Shown here in pieces: positions 33,307 through 40,809 of a stretch of DNA of 64,000 bases (position 1 is the stretch's first letter; every line of letters starts with the position of its first letter). Source of the DNA: Desulfocarbo indianensis. Lineage in GTDB: Bacteria > Desulfobacterota > Desulfarculia > Desulfarculales > Desulfarculaceae. The stretch is taken from positions 271,444-335,443 of the forward strand of contig LBMP01000002.1 of the NCBI GenBank assembly GCA_001184205.1, written 5' to 3'. Under the pieces are notes generated by a model that ran no database searches, had not been told where the DNA came from, and worked only from the letters and a program-made list of their open reading frames with translations. Made by a program: the position numbers and the translations under genes.

Positions 33307-34076
33307 TACTCCACCGCGAAACCGAATCGTTTGAATATCTCCCGCGCTTGGGGCGACTTCAAGAACTCAAGATAGGCCTTGGTTTGGGCGCTGTCCCGGC
33401 TCTTGACCGCCGCCGCGGGATAGGTGATGGGCGTGTGCGAATCGGCCGGGAAGCGGCTCACCACCTTCACCCGCTGGCTGATGCGGGCGTCCGTGGCGTA
33501 GACCACGCCCAGGGGCGCCTCGCCCCGCTCCACCAGGGCCAGGGCGGCGCGCACGTTGGCCGCGGCGGCCACCTTGTTCTGCACGAAATCCCACATGCCC
33601 AATTTTACCAGAGCTTCCTTGGCGTACATGCCCGCCGGCACGTGGGAGGGATCGCCCAGGGAGAGACGGCCCTCGCCCAGGTATCCGCTCAAATCCAGGC
33701 CCGGCTTGAGCGCGATCTCCTTGACCGCGCTATCGGCCGGCGCGATGATCACCAACTGGTTGCGCAGGATATCCGCCCGGCTCCCGGCCGCGACGAAGCC
33801 TTCCTTGTCCAGATAGTCCATCCATTTCTGGTTGGCCGAGATGAACACGTCGGCCGGCGCGCCGTGGGCTATCTGCTTGGCCAGGGTGGAGGAGGAGGCA
33901 AAGGAGTTGGTCACCTTGACGCCGGTCTTCTGGCCGAAGGCCTGGCCCACGGCGCTGATGGCGTCGGTGGTGGAAGCCGCGGCGAAAACCAGCAGGTTCT
34001 CCTCCGCCTGCGAAGAAGGAGCGGCCCAAAGGGCCACGGTCAATACCAGGGCCAGGGCGATCAATTTAGCTTTCAT
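33306..34076 (-). CDS. modA: Molybdate-binding periplasmic protein
   Basis: A 256-residue precursor with a signal peptide (to about residue 24). Mature features: LLVFAAASTTDAI (oxyanion-binding Ser), SFASSSTLAKQIAHGAPADVFISANQKWMD, GDPSHVPAGMYAKEAL and GVVYATDA. It captures molybdate (or tungstate) and hands it to ModB. ATG 34076 is preferred over 34091, with GGAG about 10 nt upstream. It overlaps the end of resB by 11 bp and modB by 1 bp, fixing it in the ccsA-resB-modABC operon. Confidence 0.93.
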   Translation of the reverse strand: MKAKLIALALVLTVALWAAPSSQAEENLLVFAAASTTDAISAVGQAFGQKTGVKVTNSFASSSTLAKQIAHGAPADVFISANQKWMDYLDKEGFVAAGSRADILRNQLVIIAPADSAVKEIALKPGLDLSGYLGEGRLSLGDPSHVPAGMYAKEALVKLGMWDFVQNKVAAAANVRAALALVERGEAPLGVVYATDARISQRVKVVSRFPADSHTPITYPAAAVKSRDSAQTKAYLEFLKSPQAREIFKRFGFAVE

Positions 34077-34893
34077 GGTTGGCATCTCCATTAAGGTGAT
34101 TGAGGCGGTGCTTCCGCACCGTAGCCGCCAAATAGATGTAAACCAGAATCCAGGCCAGGTAGGACGCGAAAAAAAGCTTTTCCAGGGGATTGCGCGCCAC
34201 GGTCAGCAAGACGCCCACGCGGGGCGGCGTTTGGGAATCGTCGCGGAAAAACTCGGCCAGGGTCACCCGCAGGCCGTCGGCCTCCCAGGGCTCCAGGATG
34301 CGCAAGACTCCCTTGGCCTGGCTCCGGCCGCCCAGGCTCAGCTCGAGGCTGGCCGTGTTTTTCTCGCGGTGAAACACGCCGGCCAAAAGGCTGGCGCGCC
34401 CCTGGCGGTAGCTGAGGTTAAGGAGCGCGGGATCGTCCGCGAAATGGGTTTCGGTCACCGTGAGCAGCGAACCGTCGGGCAGCTCCCTGCTCTGGCCGGG
34501 CAGCAGCTTGACGCTCTCCAGCTTGAAGCCTAAGCCCATCTGGGAGAGGTGGCCCAAAAGCACCAGGAGCATCAGAACGTGCACCCCGGCCAGGAACCAG
34601 GTGCGCAGGCGGCCGCCGTTGCCTTTCAGGCGGGGCAGCAGCTTGGTCCAGGTGCATACCGCCATATTTAAGGCCAAGAGGCCCACGCCCCCGCACAAGA
34701 CCAGGAACCAGACCAACACCACCGGCTGGCCCAGGGCCGGGCCGGCCAGCCAATCCCTGAGCAGGGTCTGGTCCATGGCTTTCATGTGCAGCATGTAGGG
34801 CTGGGTCTGGGCCAGCAGCATTCCCGCCGCCAGCCACAGGGCCAGGCCGGCCAGGCAATAGAGCGTCAAATACAATGATGATAGCTTGTTCAC
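34066..34893 (-). CDS. resB: ResB-like cytochrome c biogenesis protein
   Basis: A 275-residue membrane protein of the ResB (Ccs1) type, partner of CcsA in system II cytochrome c maturation. Three N-terminal membrane segments are seen (LSSLYLTLYCLAGLALWLAAGMLL, a second near residue 60, a third near residue 105), then a periplasmic beta domain (VTETHFADDPALLNLSYRQG, LRILEPWEADGLRVTLAEF) and a last membrane helix (FFASYLAWILVYIYLAA). It is shorter than classical ResB. The start is GTG 34893, two bases after the ccsA stop. It overlaps modA by 11 bp. Confidence 0.8.
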   Translation of the reverse strand: MNKLSSLYLTLYCLAGLALWLAAGMLLAQTQPYMLHMKAMDQTLLRDWLAGPALGQPVVLVWFLVLCGGVGLLALNMAVCTWTKLLPRLKGNGGRLRTWFLAGVHVLMLLVLLGHLSQMGLGFKLESVKLLPGQSRELPDGSLLTVTETHFADDPALLNLSYRQGRASLLAGVFHREKNTASLELSLGGRSQAKGVLRILEPWEADGLRVTLAEFFRDDSQTPPRVGVLLTVARNPLEKLFFASYLAWILVYIYLAATVRKHRLNHLNGDANHES

Positions 34894-34895
34894 GA

Positions 34896-35633
34896 CTACC
34901 CCGTGACCTGGTGGATGAGCCAGAGGGAAAGACCGGCCAGGCCCGGCGCGGCGTAAAGGGTCCGCACCAGGCCGATTCTGCCCGCCAGGCGGGGCGGCAG
35001 GTGCAGGGCCGCGCTGGCCACCAGGAAGATCAAGGTTGATTCCAGGAAGTTGCGGTTCCAACGCCAATAATCGCCCAGCCAGTTGAGGCACCAGTAAAAG
35101 CCCGCCAGCTCGCCGGCCAGAAACAGGGCGGTGCCCCAAATCAGGAACCTACGGGAGCGGTCCAGCAGGTTGCCGCCCGCGGGAGCGGATCTGTCCCAAA
35201 CCAGGGCCGCCAGGGAGCCGTGAATCAAAAAGCCCAAGGCGGCCACCCGCAAAAGGAAAAAGGCCCGGTTCCAGAAATAATGATATTGGTACCAATCCGG
35301 GTTGACCTGGCGGGGCGCGATCAAAAGGCATAGAAGCACCAGGCAGACCGCCAGCCAGGTGAGCCCGGCCAGGCGGCGCGAGGCGTTGTCGCCGCCCAGG
35401 GCCGTGAAGGCCAGCAGGTTCAAAAGCAGGCATAACAGGGTGAACGACTCATAGGCCCCGCTCAAGGGCGGCCTGCCGGCCGTCTGCCAGATGTGAACCA
35501 CCATCGCCGCGCAGCCCGCCGTTGCCATGAAGCCGCAGAGCCAGGCCCATTTGCCCGCTCTCCGCCAAGCGGCGCAGCCCGCCGCCAGGCTGGCGGCCAG
35601 GCCCAGCAGGTACGCCGCTTCCCACCAATCCAT
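34896..35633 (-). CDS. ccsA: CcsA/ResC-like heme handling protein
   Basis: A 245-residue protein with about eight membrane segments. Features of CcsA are the conserved His residues (HIWQTAGRPPLSGAYESF; FLIHGSLAALVW; LIHQ) and a tryptophan-rich WWD-like segment LNWLGDYWRWNRNFLEST. In standard CcsA this reads W-G-x-Y-W-x-W-D; here the last Asp is Asn, so the heme-binding loop is divergent. It should export heme and, with ResB, attach it to apocytochromes. ATG 35633 follows GGGGAGG. First gene of the ccsA-resB-modABC unit, downstream of ModE-box-like sites. Confidence 0.8.
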   Translation of the reverse strand: MDWWEAAYLLGLAASLAAGCAAWRRAGKWAWLCGFMATAGCAAMVVHIWQTAGRPPLSGAYESFTLLCLLLNLLAFTALGGDNASRRLAGLTWLAVCLVLLCLLIAPRQVNPDWYQYHYFWNRAFFLLRVAALGFLIHGSLAALVWDRSAPAGGNLLDRSRRFLIWGTALFLAGELAGFYWCLNWLGDYWRWNRNFLESTLIFLVASAALHLPPRLAGRIGLVRTLYAAPGLAGLSLWLIHQVTG

Positions 35634-35688
35634 GCAAGCCTCCCCTCGCCGGCGCCCGCCGGTCCCCGCCGCGCCGGCATCCGGACAA

Positions 35689-35712
35689 CGTTATCTTAAT
35701 CAAATTATATCG
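35689..35712 (-). promoter_or_regulatory. ModE-box-like operator 1 with internal -10
   Basis: CGTTAT-N12-ATATCG, a 24-bp near-palindrome with the same geometry as the Escherichia coli ModE box (CGTTAT-N12-ATAACG). On the minus strand a perfect TATAAT (35704-35709) lies inside it, 71 bp before the ccsA start, so binding would block the operon promoter. Confidence 0.65.
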
Positions 35713-35723
35713 ATAACCCCAGT

Positions 35724-35743
35724 AAAAGGCCCCTGAGGGCCCT
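35724..35743 (-). terminator. Putative terminator after modE
   Basis: On the minus strand AGGGCCC-TCA-GGGGCCT (one mismatch) followed by TTTT, lying between the two ModE-box-like sites and 83 bp past the modE stop. Confidence 0.5.
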
Positions 35744-35760
35744 CTGGCAAATCTGGTATC

Positions 35761-35784
35761 CGTTATAGTCCCTACTGGATAGCG
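35761..35784 (-). promoter_or_regulatory. ModE-box-like operator 2
   Basis: CGTTAT-N12-ATAGCG, a second 24-bp palindrome identical in geometry to operator 1, centred 72 bp further upstream, between modE and ccsA. Confidence 0.6.
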
Positions 35785-35825
35785 CGTCAAGACTTGATCA
35801 ACGAGGGGAGGGGAGGAAGCGCGGC

Positions 35826-36206
35826 TCAGGGCTTTTGCTTTTGGAGCCAGCCCTGGAAGCCGTCCACCAGTTTCCAGAAATCAGCCACCGCCTTTTTGCC
35901 GGCCGGGGTCAGCCAAGCGCCGCCGCCGCCCTTGCCGCCCGCCTGCTTGCTCACCAGGGGCTCCCCGGCCAGGGCGTTCATGTTCTCCACCAGATGCCAG
36001 GCGTGGCTGAAACTCATGCCCATGGATTTGGCCGCGGCTGAAACCGAGCCGGTCTCGTCGATGCGCTGCAACAGCACCACCCGGCCCCAGGAGACAAAGG
36101 TCTGGCCGTCCTTTTCCACCCAAAGCCGGCCTTTTATCTGCAGGCTGCCCCGGGAGGGGCTTGCGGCCATGGCGTTGTTTTCCAGGTCTTGTTTGCTTTT
36201 GGGCAT
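35826..36206 (-). CDS. Short ModE-type winged-helix regulator
   Basis: A 126-residue protein matching only the N-terminal LysR-like HTH of ModE: VVLLQRIDETGSVSAAAKSMGMSFSHAWHLVENMNAL and GKGGGGAWLTPAGKKAVADFWKLV. The Mop/TOBE domains that bind molybdate in E. coli ModE are absent. ATG 36206 follows GGAAA; the longer open frame was excluded. It lies directly upstream of the ccsA-resB-modABC operon, whose promoter region carries ModE-box-like sites, so it is the likely regulator. How it would sense the oxyanion is unclear. Confidence 0.85.
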   Translation of the reverse strand: MPKSKQDLENNAMAASPSRGSLQIKGRLWVEKDGQTFVSWGRVVLLQRIDETGSVSAAAKSMGMSFSHAWHLVENMNALAGEPLVSKQAGGKGGGGAWLTPAGKKAVADFWKLVDGFQGWLQKQKP

Positions 36207-36413
36207 AAACTGTTTCCGTCGGGTTTGAACATCTACTGATAATATAGCATGGCCCCGCGGCCGCTGGCCGGAAGCGGCCGCGCTCGGGCCGGTCCGGCCA
36301 CGGCCCCCCCATGCCTGATCGCTTTTCTCGCGGGGGGCGCCGGCGTTTAGGCTTGCCGCCGATACACCTTTCATTTATACACAAATCAGGTTGCCGCCGT
36401 CAAAGGAGCGCCC

Positions 36414-36860
36414 ATGCCCCAACCAGGCCAAGGCATGCTGGACAGGAGCCAACCCCCCGGCGACGAGGCGGTGCGGCAATGGATCGGCCGGGAAAATTAC
36501 CAGCGCTGGCAGTGGCTGCTGCGCTTCATCGCCGCCAATTACCCCGGCGCGTTTCCCCAGGATGATCGGGTGTTAGGCGGCAGGAAACACGGCTGGGGCC
36601 CGCGCTTCAAGAAATCCAAATTCTTCTGCGCCCTGCTTCCCGAAAAGGGCCGGCTGCTCTTGCAGATAGTGCCGGGCGGGGCGGAACCGGCCAAGGCCGA
36701 GGCCATCATGGATACGCTCAGCCAGCCAGTGCGAGGGGAGTGCGCCGCGGCGCGCACCTATCACGACGGCAAATGGCTGGCCCCGGCCTTGGACAATGAC
36801 GAGATTTTAGGTGACGCGGCCAAGCTGTCGGCCATCAAGCGCAAGCCCAAGCCGGCCTGA
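36414..36860 (+). CDS. DUF3788-like protein
   Basis: A 148-residue soluble protein. The core WGPRFKKSKFFCALLPEKGRLLLQIVPGG followed by a helical segment resembles DUF3788 (a small alpha/beta family of unknown function). ATG 36414 follows AAAGGAG with 7-nt spacing. It is transcribed away from modE and converges with ahbD. No catalytic residues are evident. Confidence 0.7.
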   Translation: MPQPGQGMLDRSQPPGDEAVRQWIGRENYQRWQWLLRFIAANYPGAFPQDDRVLGGRKHGWGPRFKKSKFFCALLPEKGRLLLQIVPGGAEPAKAEAIMDTLSQPVRGECAAARTYHDGKWLAPALDNDEILGDAAKLSAIKRKPKPA

Positions 36861-36893
36861 CAACGGCCTGGCCGGCTATGCCCGCCGCCGACC

Positions 36894-38018
36894 TTAGCCC
36901 TGGGCGGCCGGCTGGTACAGGCACAAGGGCTCCTCGGCCATCTCGTCGCCCGATACCTCGTAGGCGCGGGCGCGGCAGCCGCCGCAGACCTTGCGGTATT
37001 CGCAGCGTCCGCACTTGCCGCCCAGGAGGTCCGGGTTTCTGAGGCGCTGGAAAAGCTCGCTCTCGCGCCAGATTCGGCTGAAGGGCTGCTCCTTGATGTT
37101 GCCGGCGGCCAATTCCAGATAGCCGCAGGGCTGCACCTGGCCCACGTGGGAGACAAAGGCGAATCCCGAGCCGCCCAGACAGCCCTTGGTCACCGCGTCC
37201 AGGCCGTGGGTCTGGAAGGTCAGCTTTTCGCCCCGCTCCTTGGCGCGCTGGCGGATGATGCGGTAGTAGTGCGGCGCGCAGGTGGCTTTCAGCTCCAGGG
37301 GCACTTGGCCCTTTTTATCCGCGAACCAGTGCAGCACGTCCTCGTATTCCTGGGCGCTGATTATTTCCTCGGTGAGGGCGCGGCCCCGGCCGGTGGGCAC
37401 CAAGAGAAAAATATGATGCGCCTTGGCCCCCAGCTCCACGGCCAATTCCTGAATGGCCGGGATGTCCGGCAGGTTGCCCCGGGTCACCGTGGTGTTGATC
37501 TGGAATTCCAGGCCAGCGTCCTTGGCCGCCTGGATGCCTTGCAGCGCGCCACTGAAGGCGCTCTCCTGGCCCCGGAAGACGTCGTGGCTGGCCGCGTCCG
37601 GGCCGTCGATGGAGATGCTGAGGCGCTGAATGCCGACCTCTTTTAATTTGCGCGCGATCTCCGGGGTGAGCAGGGTGCCGTTCACCGCCATGACCATGCG
37701 CAGGCCCAGCTTATCGCCGAATTCGGCCAGATGGAAAATATCCTCGCGCAAGAGGGGCTCGCCGCCGGTCAGGATCACCACCGGCTGGCCCATGGTCCTT
37801 AAGTCCTTGAGAAAAGCCTCGCCTTCCCCGGTGGTGAGCTCGTTGGGATAATGCTCGTCCTGGGCCCCGGCCCGGCAATGCAGGCAGGAGAGATTGCAGC
37901 GGCGGGTGGTTTCCCAGGCCACCAGGCGCAAGGCGGGGACTCCGTCCTGGCTGGAGGGATGGCCTGGCGGATGGCCGCCGGGATGGCCGTGGGGCGGGCC
38001 TTGGGGATGCTCGGGCAT
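36894..38018 (-). CDS. ahbD: AhbD-type radical SAM heme b synthase
   Basis: A 374-residue radical SAM/SPASM enzyme resembling AhbD, which decarboxylates Fe-coproporphyrin III to heme b in the siroheme-dependent pathway of sulfate reducers and archaea. The cluster motif is CNLSCLHC (C41, C45, C48) after RLVAWETTRR; GGEPLLREDIF, NGTLLTPEIARKL and SISIDGPDAASHDVFRG follow. The C-terminal SPASM part has CLGGSGFAF, QPCGYLE and CEYRKVCGGCRARAYE. Residues 3-20 form an unusual His/Pro/Gly-rich leader (HPQGPPHGHPGGHPPGH). ATG 38018 has AAGGAG at 6 nt. AhbC or another NirJ homologue is the alternative assignment. Confidence 0.85.
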   Translation of the reverse strand: MPEHPQGPPHGHPGGHPPGHPSSQDGVPALRLVAWETTRRCNLSCLHCRAGAQDEHYPNELTTGEGEAFLKDLRTMGQPVVILTGGEPLLREDIFHLAEFGDKLGLRMVMAVNGTLLTPEIARKLKEVGIQRLSISIDGPDAASHDVFRGQESAFSGALQGIQAAKDAGLEFQINTTVTRGNLPDIPAIQELAVELGAKAHHIFLLVPTGRGRALTEEIISAQEYEDVLHWFADKKGQVPLELKATCAPHYYRIIRQRAKERGEKLTFQTHGLDAVTKGCLGGSGFAFVSHVGQVQPCGYLELAAGNIKEQPFSRIWRESELFQRLRNPDLLGGKCGRCEYRKVCGGCRARAYEVSGDEMAEEPLCLYQPAAQG

Positions 38019-38275
38019 GGTCTGCTCCTTGACGCGGGAAACCCTGGATGTTGAGTCTAGCGGGTCAGGGTAAAGGGCGCAAGGCGGGCCGCGCAACCCG
38101 CCTCGATCGGGCAATGGGTTTTTATTGATAAATACCGCCAAAGAGTTGTAGATTCGGAGGCAATTGAAAGTAACTCGCTGAATATGGATATTATTGCCGG
38201 CCTGCCCGGTCACGGCGTTTTTCTTTTGCCTGGCCCCGCATTGAATTGCCGCGTCAATCTTTTAAGTAAAGGATC

Positions 38276-39250
38276 ATGCATGTGAAAAATCCATTGAAGA
38301 TGGGTGCTTTAATCGCGGGGCTTTTGGCTCTTTGGATTCACTTGCCCCCCTCTTTGGCCGCGGGAGCGGGACCTTACACCCTGGCCACCGGCGGCGAACA
38401 GGGATGCTACCATGCGGTTGGTTCATCCATAGCGCGCCTAGCCAAGGAAAAGCGCGCCCTGGATTTGCAGGTAAAACCCAGCCACGGCTCGGTGGAGAAC
38501 ATTCAAGCCGTATTGGCCGGTAAAGCCGATTTCGGCTTGGCCCAATCCGACCGGGTCTTGCAGGCCAGGCAGGGGAAAGCCGAATGGCAGGACAAGGGCC
38601 CCCAGGGCAATCTGCGGGCCGTAGCAGGATTGTACAATGAAAGCTTAGTGTTGATAGCTTCGGCCGGCTCCGGCGTCAAGGAATGCCGCGATCTGCGCGG
38701 CAAGAAGATCGCCGTGGGAAAGCCGGGTTCGGGCATGCGCCAGAACGCCGTGGACGCCTTGGAAAGCTGTAACTTGACGCTCAAGGATTTGGCCTTGGCC
38801 GCGCCTATCAATGCCGAGGAGGCATTGCGCGAATTACAGGCAGGCAAATTGGACGCATTTTTCTATACCGCCGGCCATCCCAACCGTATTGTAAAGCAGG
38901 CGGTCAAGGGCAAAGTTAAGGTAAGGCTGATCGGTTTTCCGGACGTATGCCGCGACCGTTCGTTTTGCTATGTCAAGTCATGGATTTCTTTGGATCTATA
39001 CCCTGGCCTCCTGAATAAGGGTTATGAACTGCAAACCTGCGGGGTAAAGGCGGTTCTGGTCGCCAGCGCCAAAACGCCCGACAAGGTTGTTTACAAACTC
39101 ATGGAGTTGTTGGGCCAGAACCTGGACCAGGTAAAAGCCATGCATCCTTCTTTGCGCAGGCTGGAGCTGCATGACATGGTTGATGACCTGCACGCGCCCC
39201 TGCATCCGGGGGCCGAGCGTTATTTCCAAGAAAAGGGCCTCGTCAAATAA
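38276..39250 (+). CDS. TAXI-family TRAP solute receptor (orphan)
   Basis: A 324-residue exported binding protein with a signal peptide (to about residue 29). LATGGEQGCYHAVGSSIARLA, VENIQAVLAGKADFGLAQSD, LRGKKIAVGKPGSGMRQNA and AGHPNRIVKQ are typical of the TAXI (NMT1-like) receptors of TRAP transporters. No TRAP membrane subunit is adjacent, so it is an orphan receptor. ATG 38276 has AGGA only 2 nt away; GTG 38282 (8 nt) is an equally good start. The gene and its flanks are a little less GC-rich than the surroundings. Confidence 0.88.
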   Translation: MHVKNPLKMGALIAGLLALWIHLPPSLAAGAGPYTLATGGEQGCYHAVGSSIARLAKEKRALDLQVKPSHGSVENIQAVLAGKADFGLAQSDRVLQARQGKAEWQDKGPQGNLRAVAGLYNESLVLIASAGSGVKECRDLRGKKIAVGKPGSGMRQNAVDALESCNLTLKDLALAAPINAEEALRELQAGKLDAFFYTAGHPNRIVKQAVKGKVKVRLIGFPDVCRDRSFCYVKSWISLDLYPGLLNKGYELQTCGVKAVLVASAKTPDKVVYKLMELLGQNLDQVKAMHPSLRRLELHDMVDDLHAPLHPGAERYFQEKGLVK

Positions 39251-39443
39251 GGCGGGACGCTAGCGGGCATTTTCTTGCAATTAAGCAATTATTCCTCATG
39301 GCCCGCCAAGGGGGTGGATTGCCGGGTCCCTCATGAGGTGAGCATTTACCCCGCCTAAGCGCGCCGCGGCCGGCGGGCGAAACCCGCTGGCCCGCGCGCC
39401 GTCGGCTTACGGCCAACCATAATTCCGCGGTCCCGGTTTGGGC

Positions 39444-39473
39444 TTGACATGCGCGGGCGGCCTTGTCTATGCT
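39444..39473 (+). promoter_or_regulatory. Putative sigma-70-type promoter of tetR
   Basis: A perfect TTGACA (39444-39449), an 18-bp spacer and TATGCT (39468-39473), followed 5 bp later by a palindrome covering the expected transcription start. Confidence 0.72.
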
Positions 39474-39477
39474 TAAC

Positions 39478-39493
39478 CTGAGCGAGCGCTCAG
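39478..39493 (+). promoter_or_regulatory. TetR-type operator palindrome
   Basis: CTGAGC-GAGC-GCTCAG, 16 bp with perfect 6-bp arms, just downstream of the -10 and 103 bp before the tetR start. TGAGCG-type palindromes are common operators of TetR regulators of fatty-acid metabolism, so autoregulation is likely. Confidence 0.65.
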
Positions 39494-39595
39494 TCGTAAT
39501 GGGGGCGTGTTCAGTCTCCGCCGGCACGCAGACCGGCGGGCGCGGCCCAGGCGACCGGGCATCAAGCCGACCACCCCAGCAAGGGAAGGCGAGGC

Positions 39596-40237
39596 ATGAG
39601 CGACCCGCGGGCCCTGGCGGACGGGCACGAGATACCCACCGAGGTGAAAGACCCCGGCCTGGTGGCCCAGCGCCGCCGCCAGATAGTGGACGCGGCGGTG
39701 GGGCTTTTCATCGCCAACGGTTTTCACAAGACCACCACCAGGCAGATAGCCAAGGCCGCCGGCTTTTCCATCGGCAATCTCTACCAATACGTGAAAACCA
39801 AGGAAGACGTGCTCTATCTGGTGTGCCAGGCCATCCACCAGGAAATGGAAGAGCGCCTGAATCAGCGCGTGCGCTACGCGGGCAACGCGGCCAGCGCCCT
39901 GGCCGAGGCCATAGAGAACTATTTCCTGGTCTGCCACCAGATGAGCGACCACATACTTCTCATCTATCAGGAGACCAAGAGCCTCACCCGCCAGTCCATG
40001 CGCTTCGTGCTGGCCCACGAGGAGCGCATCACCCAAATCTTCGCCGATCTTTTGCGCAAGGGGGTGACCGATTACACCCTCAAGCCCCTGCAAAGGGGCC
40101 AGGTGGAGCTGATGGCCCACAACATCATGGTCCTGGGGCACATGTGGACTTTCCGTCGCTGGTCCCTGGCCCGCCATTTCTCTCTGGACGAATACGTCCA
40201 GCATCAGCGTGATCTGATAATGAGCGAGTTGATCTAA
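39596..40237 (+). CDS. TetR/AcrR-family transcriptional regulator
   Basis: A 213-residue repressor. The N-terminal HTH is RRRQIVDAAVGLFIANGFHKTTTRQIAKAAGFSIGNLYQYVKTKEDVLYLV (residues ~26-76), and the C-terminal ligand domain is all-helical. ATG 39596 with GCGAGGC upstream. A promoter and a palindromic operator lie upstream. The next gene starts 20 bp after its stop, and icmF follows, so acyl-CoA or a related metabolite is a reasonable effector (inference). Confidence 0.9.
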   Translation: MSDPRALADGHEIPTEVKDPGLVAQRRRQIVDAAVGLFIANGFHKTTTRQIAKAAGFSIGNLYQYVKTKEDVLYLVCQAIHQEMEERLNQRVRYAGNAASALAEAIENYFLVCHQMSDHILLIYQETKSLTRQSMRFVLAHEERITQIFADLLRKGVTDYTLKPLQRGQVELMAHNIMVLGHMWTFRRWSLARHFSLDEYVQHQRDLIMSELI

Positions 40238-40257
40238 CCAAGCTTGGGAGGTTTTGC

Positions 40258-40731
40258 ATGACGCCGGAAGACATGAGCAAGCGGGCCGTTGAGCTTTTTA
40301 AGCAGCGTTTTCACTGTTCCCAGGCCGTGGCCGCGGCCGGCCAGGAAATGCTGGGCCTTGACGAGCCGGCGGTCATCCGGGCCATGGGGGCCTTTGGCGG
40401 CGGCATAGCCAGCCAGGGCAGCGTGTGCGGCTGCCTCACGGGGGGCATCGCGGTGCTTTCCCAGCTCCACAGCCGGGCCAACGCCGAGGAAAAGGAATCG
40501 CCCCAGATGTGGCGCTCCTCCTACAGGCTGGTCAAGCGTTTCCGGGAGCTGACCCAGGAATACGGCGGCATCGATTGCCGGGAGATCGCCCAGGTGAACT
40601 GGCGCGACAAGGACGCGGTGAAGCAGTTCTACGGCGATCCCGCCAGCCGGCGGCAGCTTTGCGCCAAGCTGGTGGGCGCCACCGCCCAAGCCCTGGGCGA
40701 GATATTGGAAGAGGAAAAAAGCCAGGCCTGA
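40258..40731 (+). CDS. C_GCAxxG_C_C family redox-type protein
   Basis: A 157-residue protein of the C_GCAxxG_C_C family, small proteins with conserved Cys of unproven, probably redox or metal-related, function. Visible are FHCSQAV (Cys20), GSVCGCLTGGIAVL, GGIDCREIAQ and RRQLCAKLV. ATG 40258 follows TTGGGAGG. It lies between tetR and icmF on one apparent transcript. Confidence 0.85.
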   Translation: MTPEDMSKRAVELFKQRFHCSQAVAAAGQEMLGLDEPAVIRAMGAFGGGIASQGSVCGCLTGGIAVLSQLHSRANAEEKESPQMWRSSYRLVKRFRELTQEYGGIDCREIAQVNWRDKDAVKQFYGDPASRRQLCAKLVGATAQALGEILEEEKSQA

Positions 40732-40809
40732 CCTGGCTTGGCAATATGATTTCATGCCCCCGCTGTGGCAGGCAATAGGGGGGAGTTTCAGGCAAGGGAG
40801 GGGTTTCCC

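Larger units (their letters stand above)
39251..39595. other. Intergenic region upstream of the TetR gene
   Basis: 345 bp with no gene. Besides the promoter and palindrome listed separately, it contains a long GC-rich hairpin (39359-39399, about 17 bp with a small bulge and CGAAA loop) without a T run, possibly stabilising the end of the TAXI transcript. Confidence 0.5.

Noticed and set aside
38130-39250. The TAXI gene and its flanks as a horizontally acquired island
   Set aside because: The drop in GC is mild and there are no integrase, repeat or tRNA boundaries.
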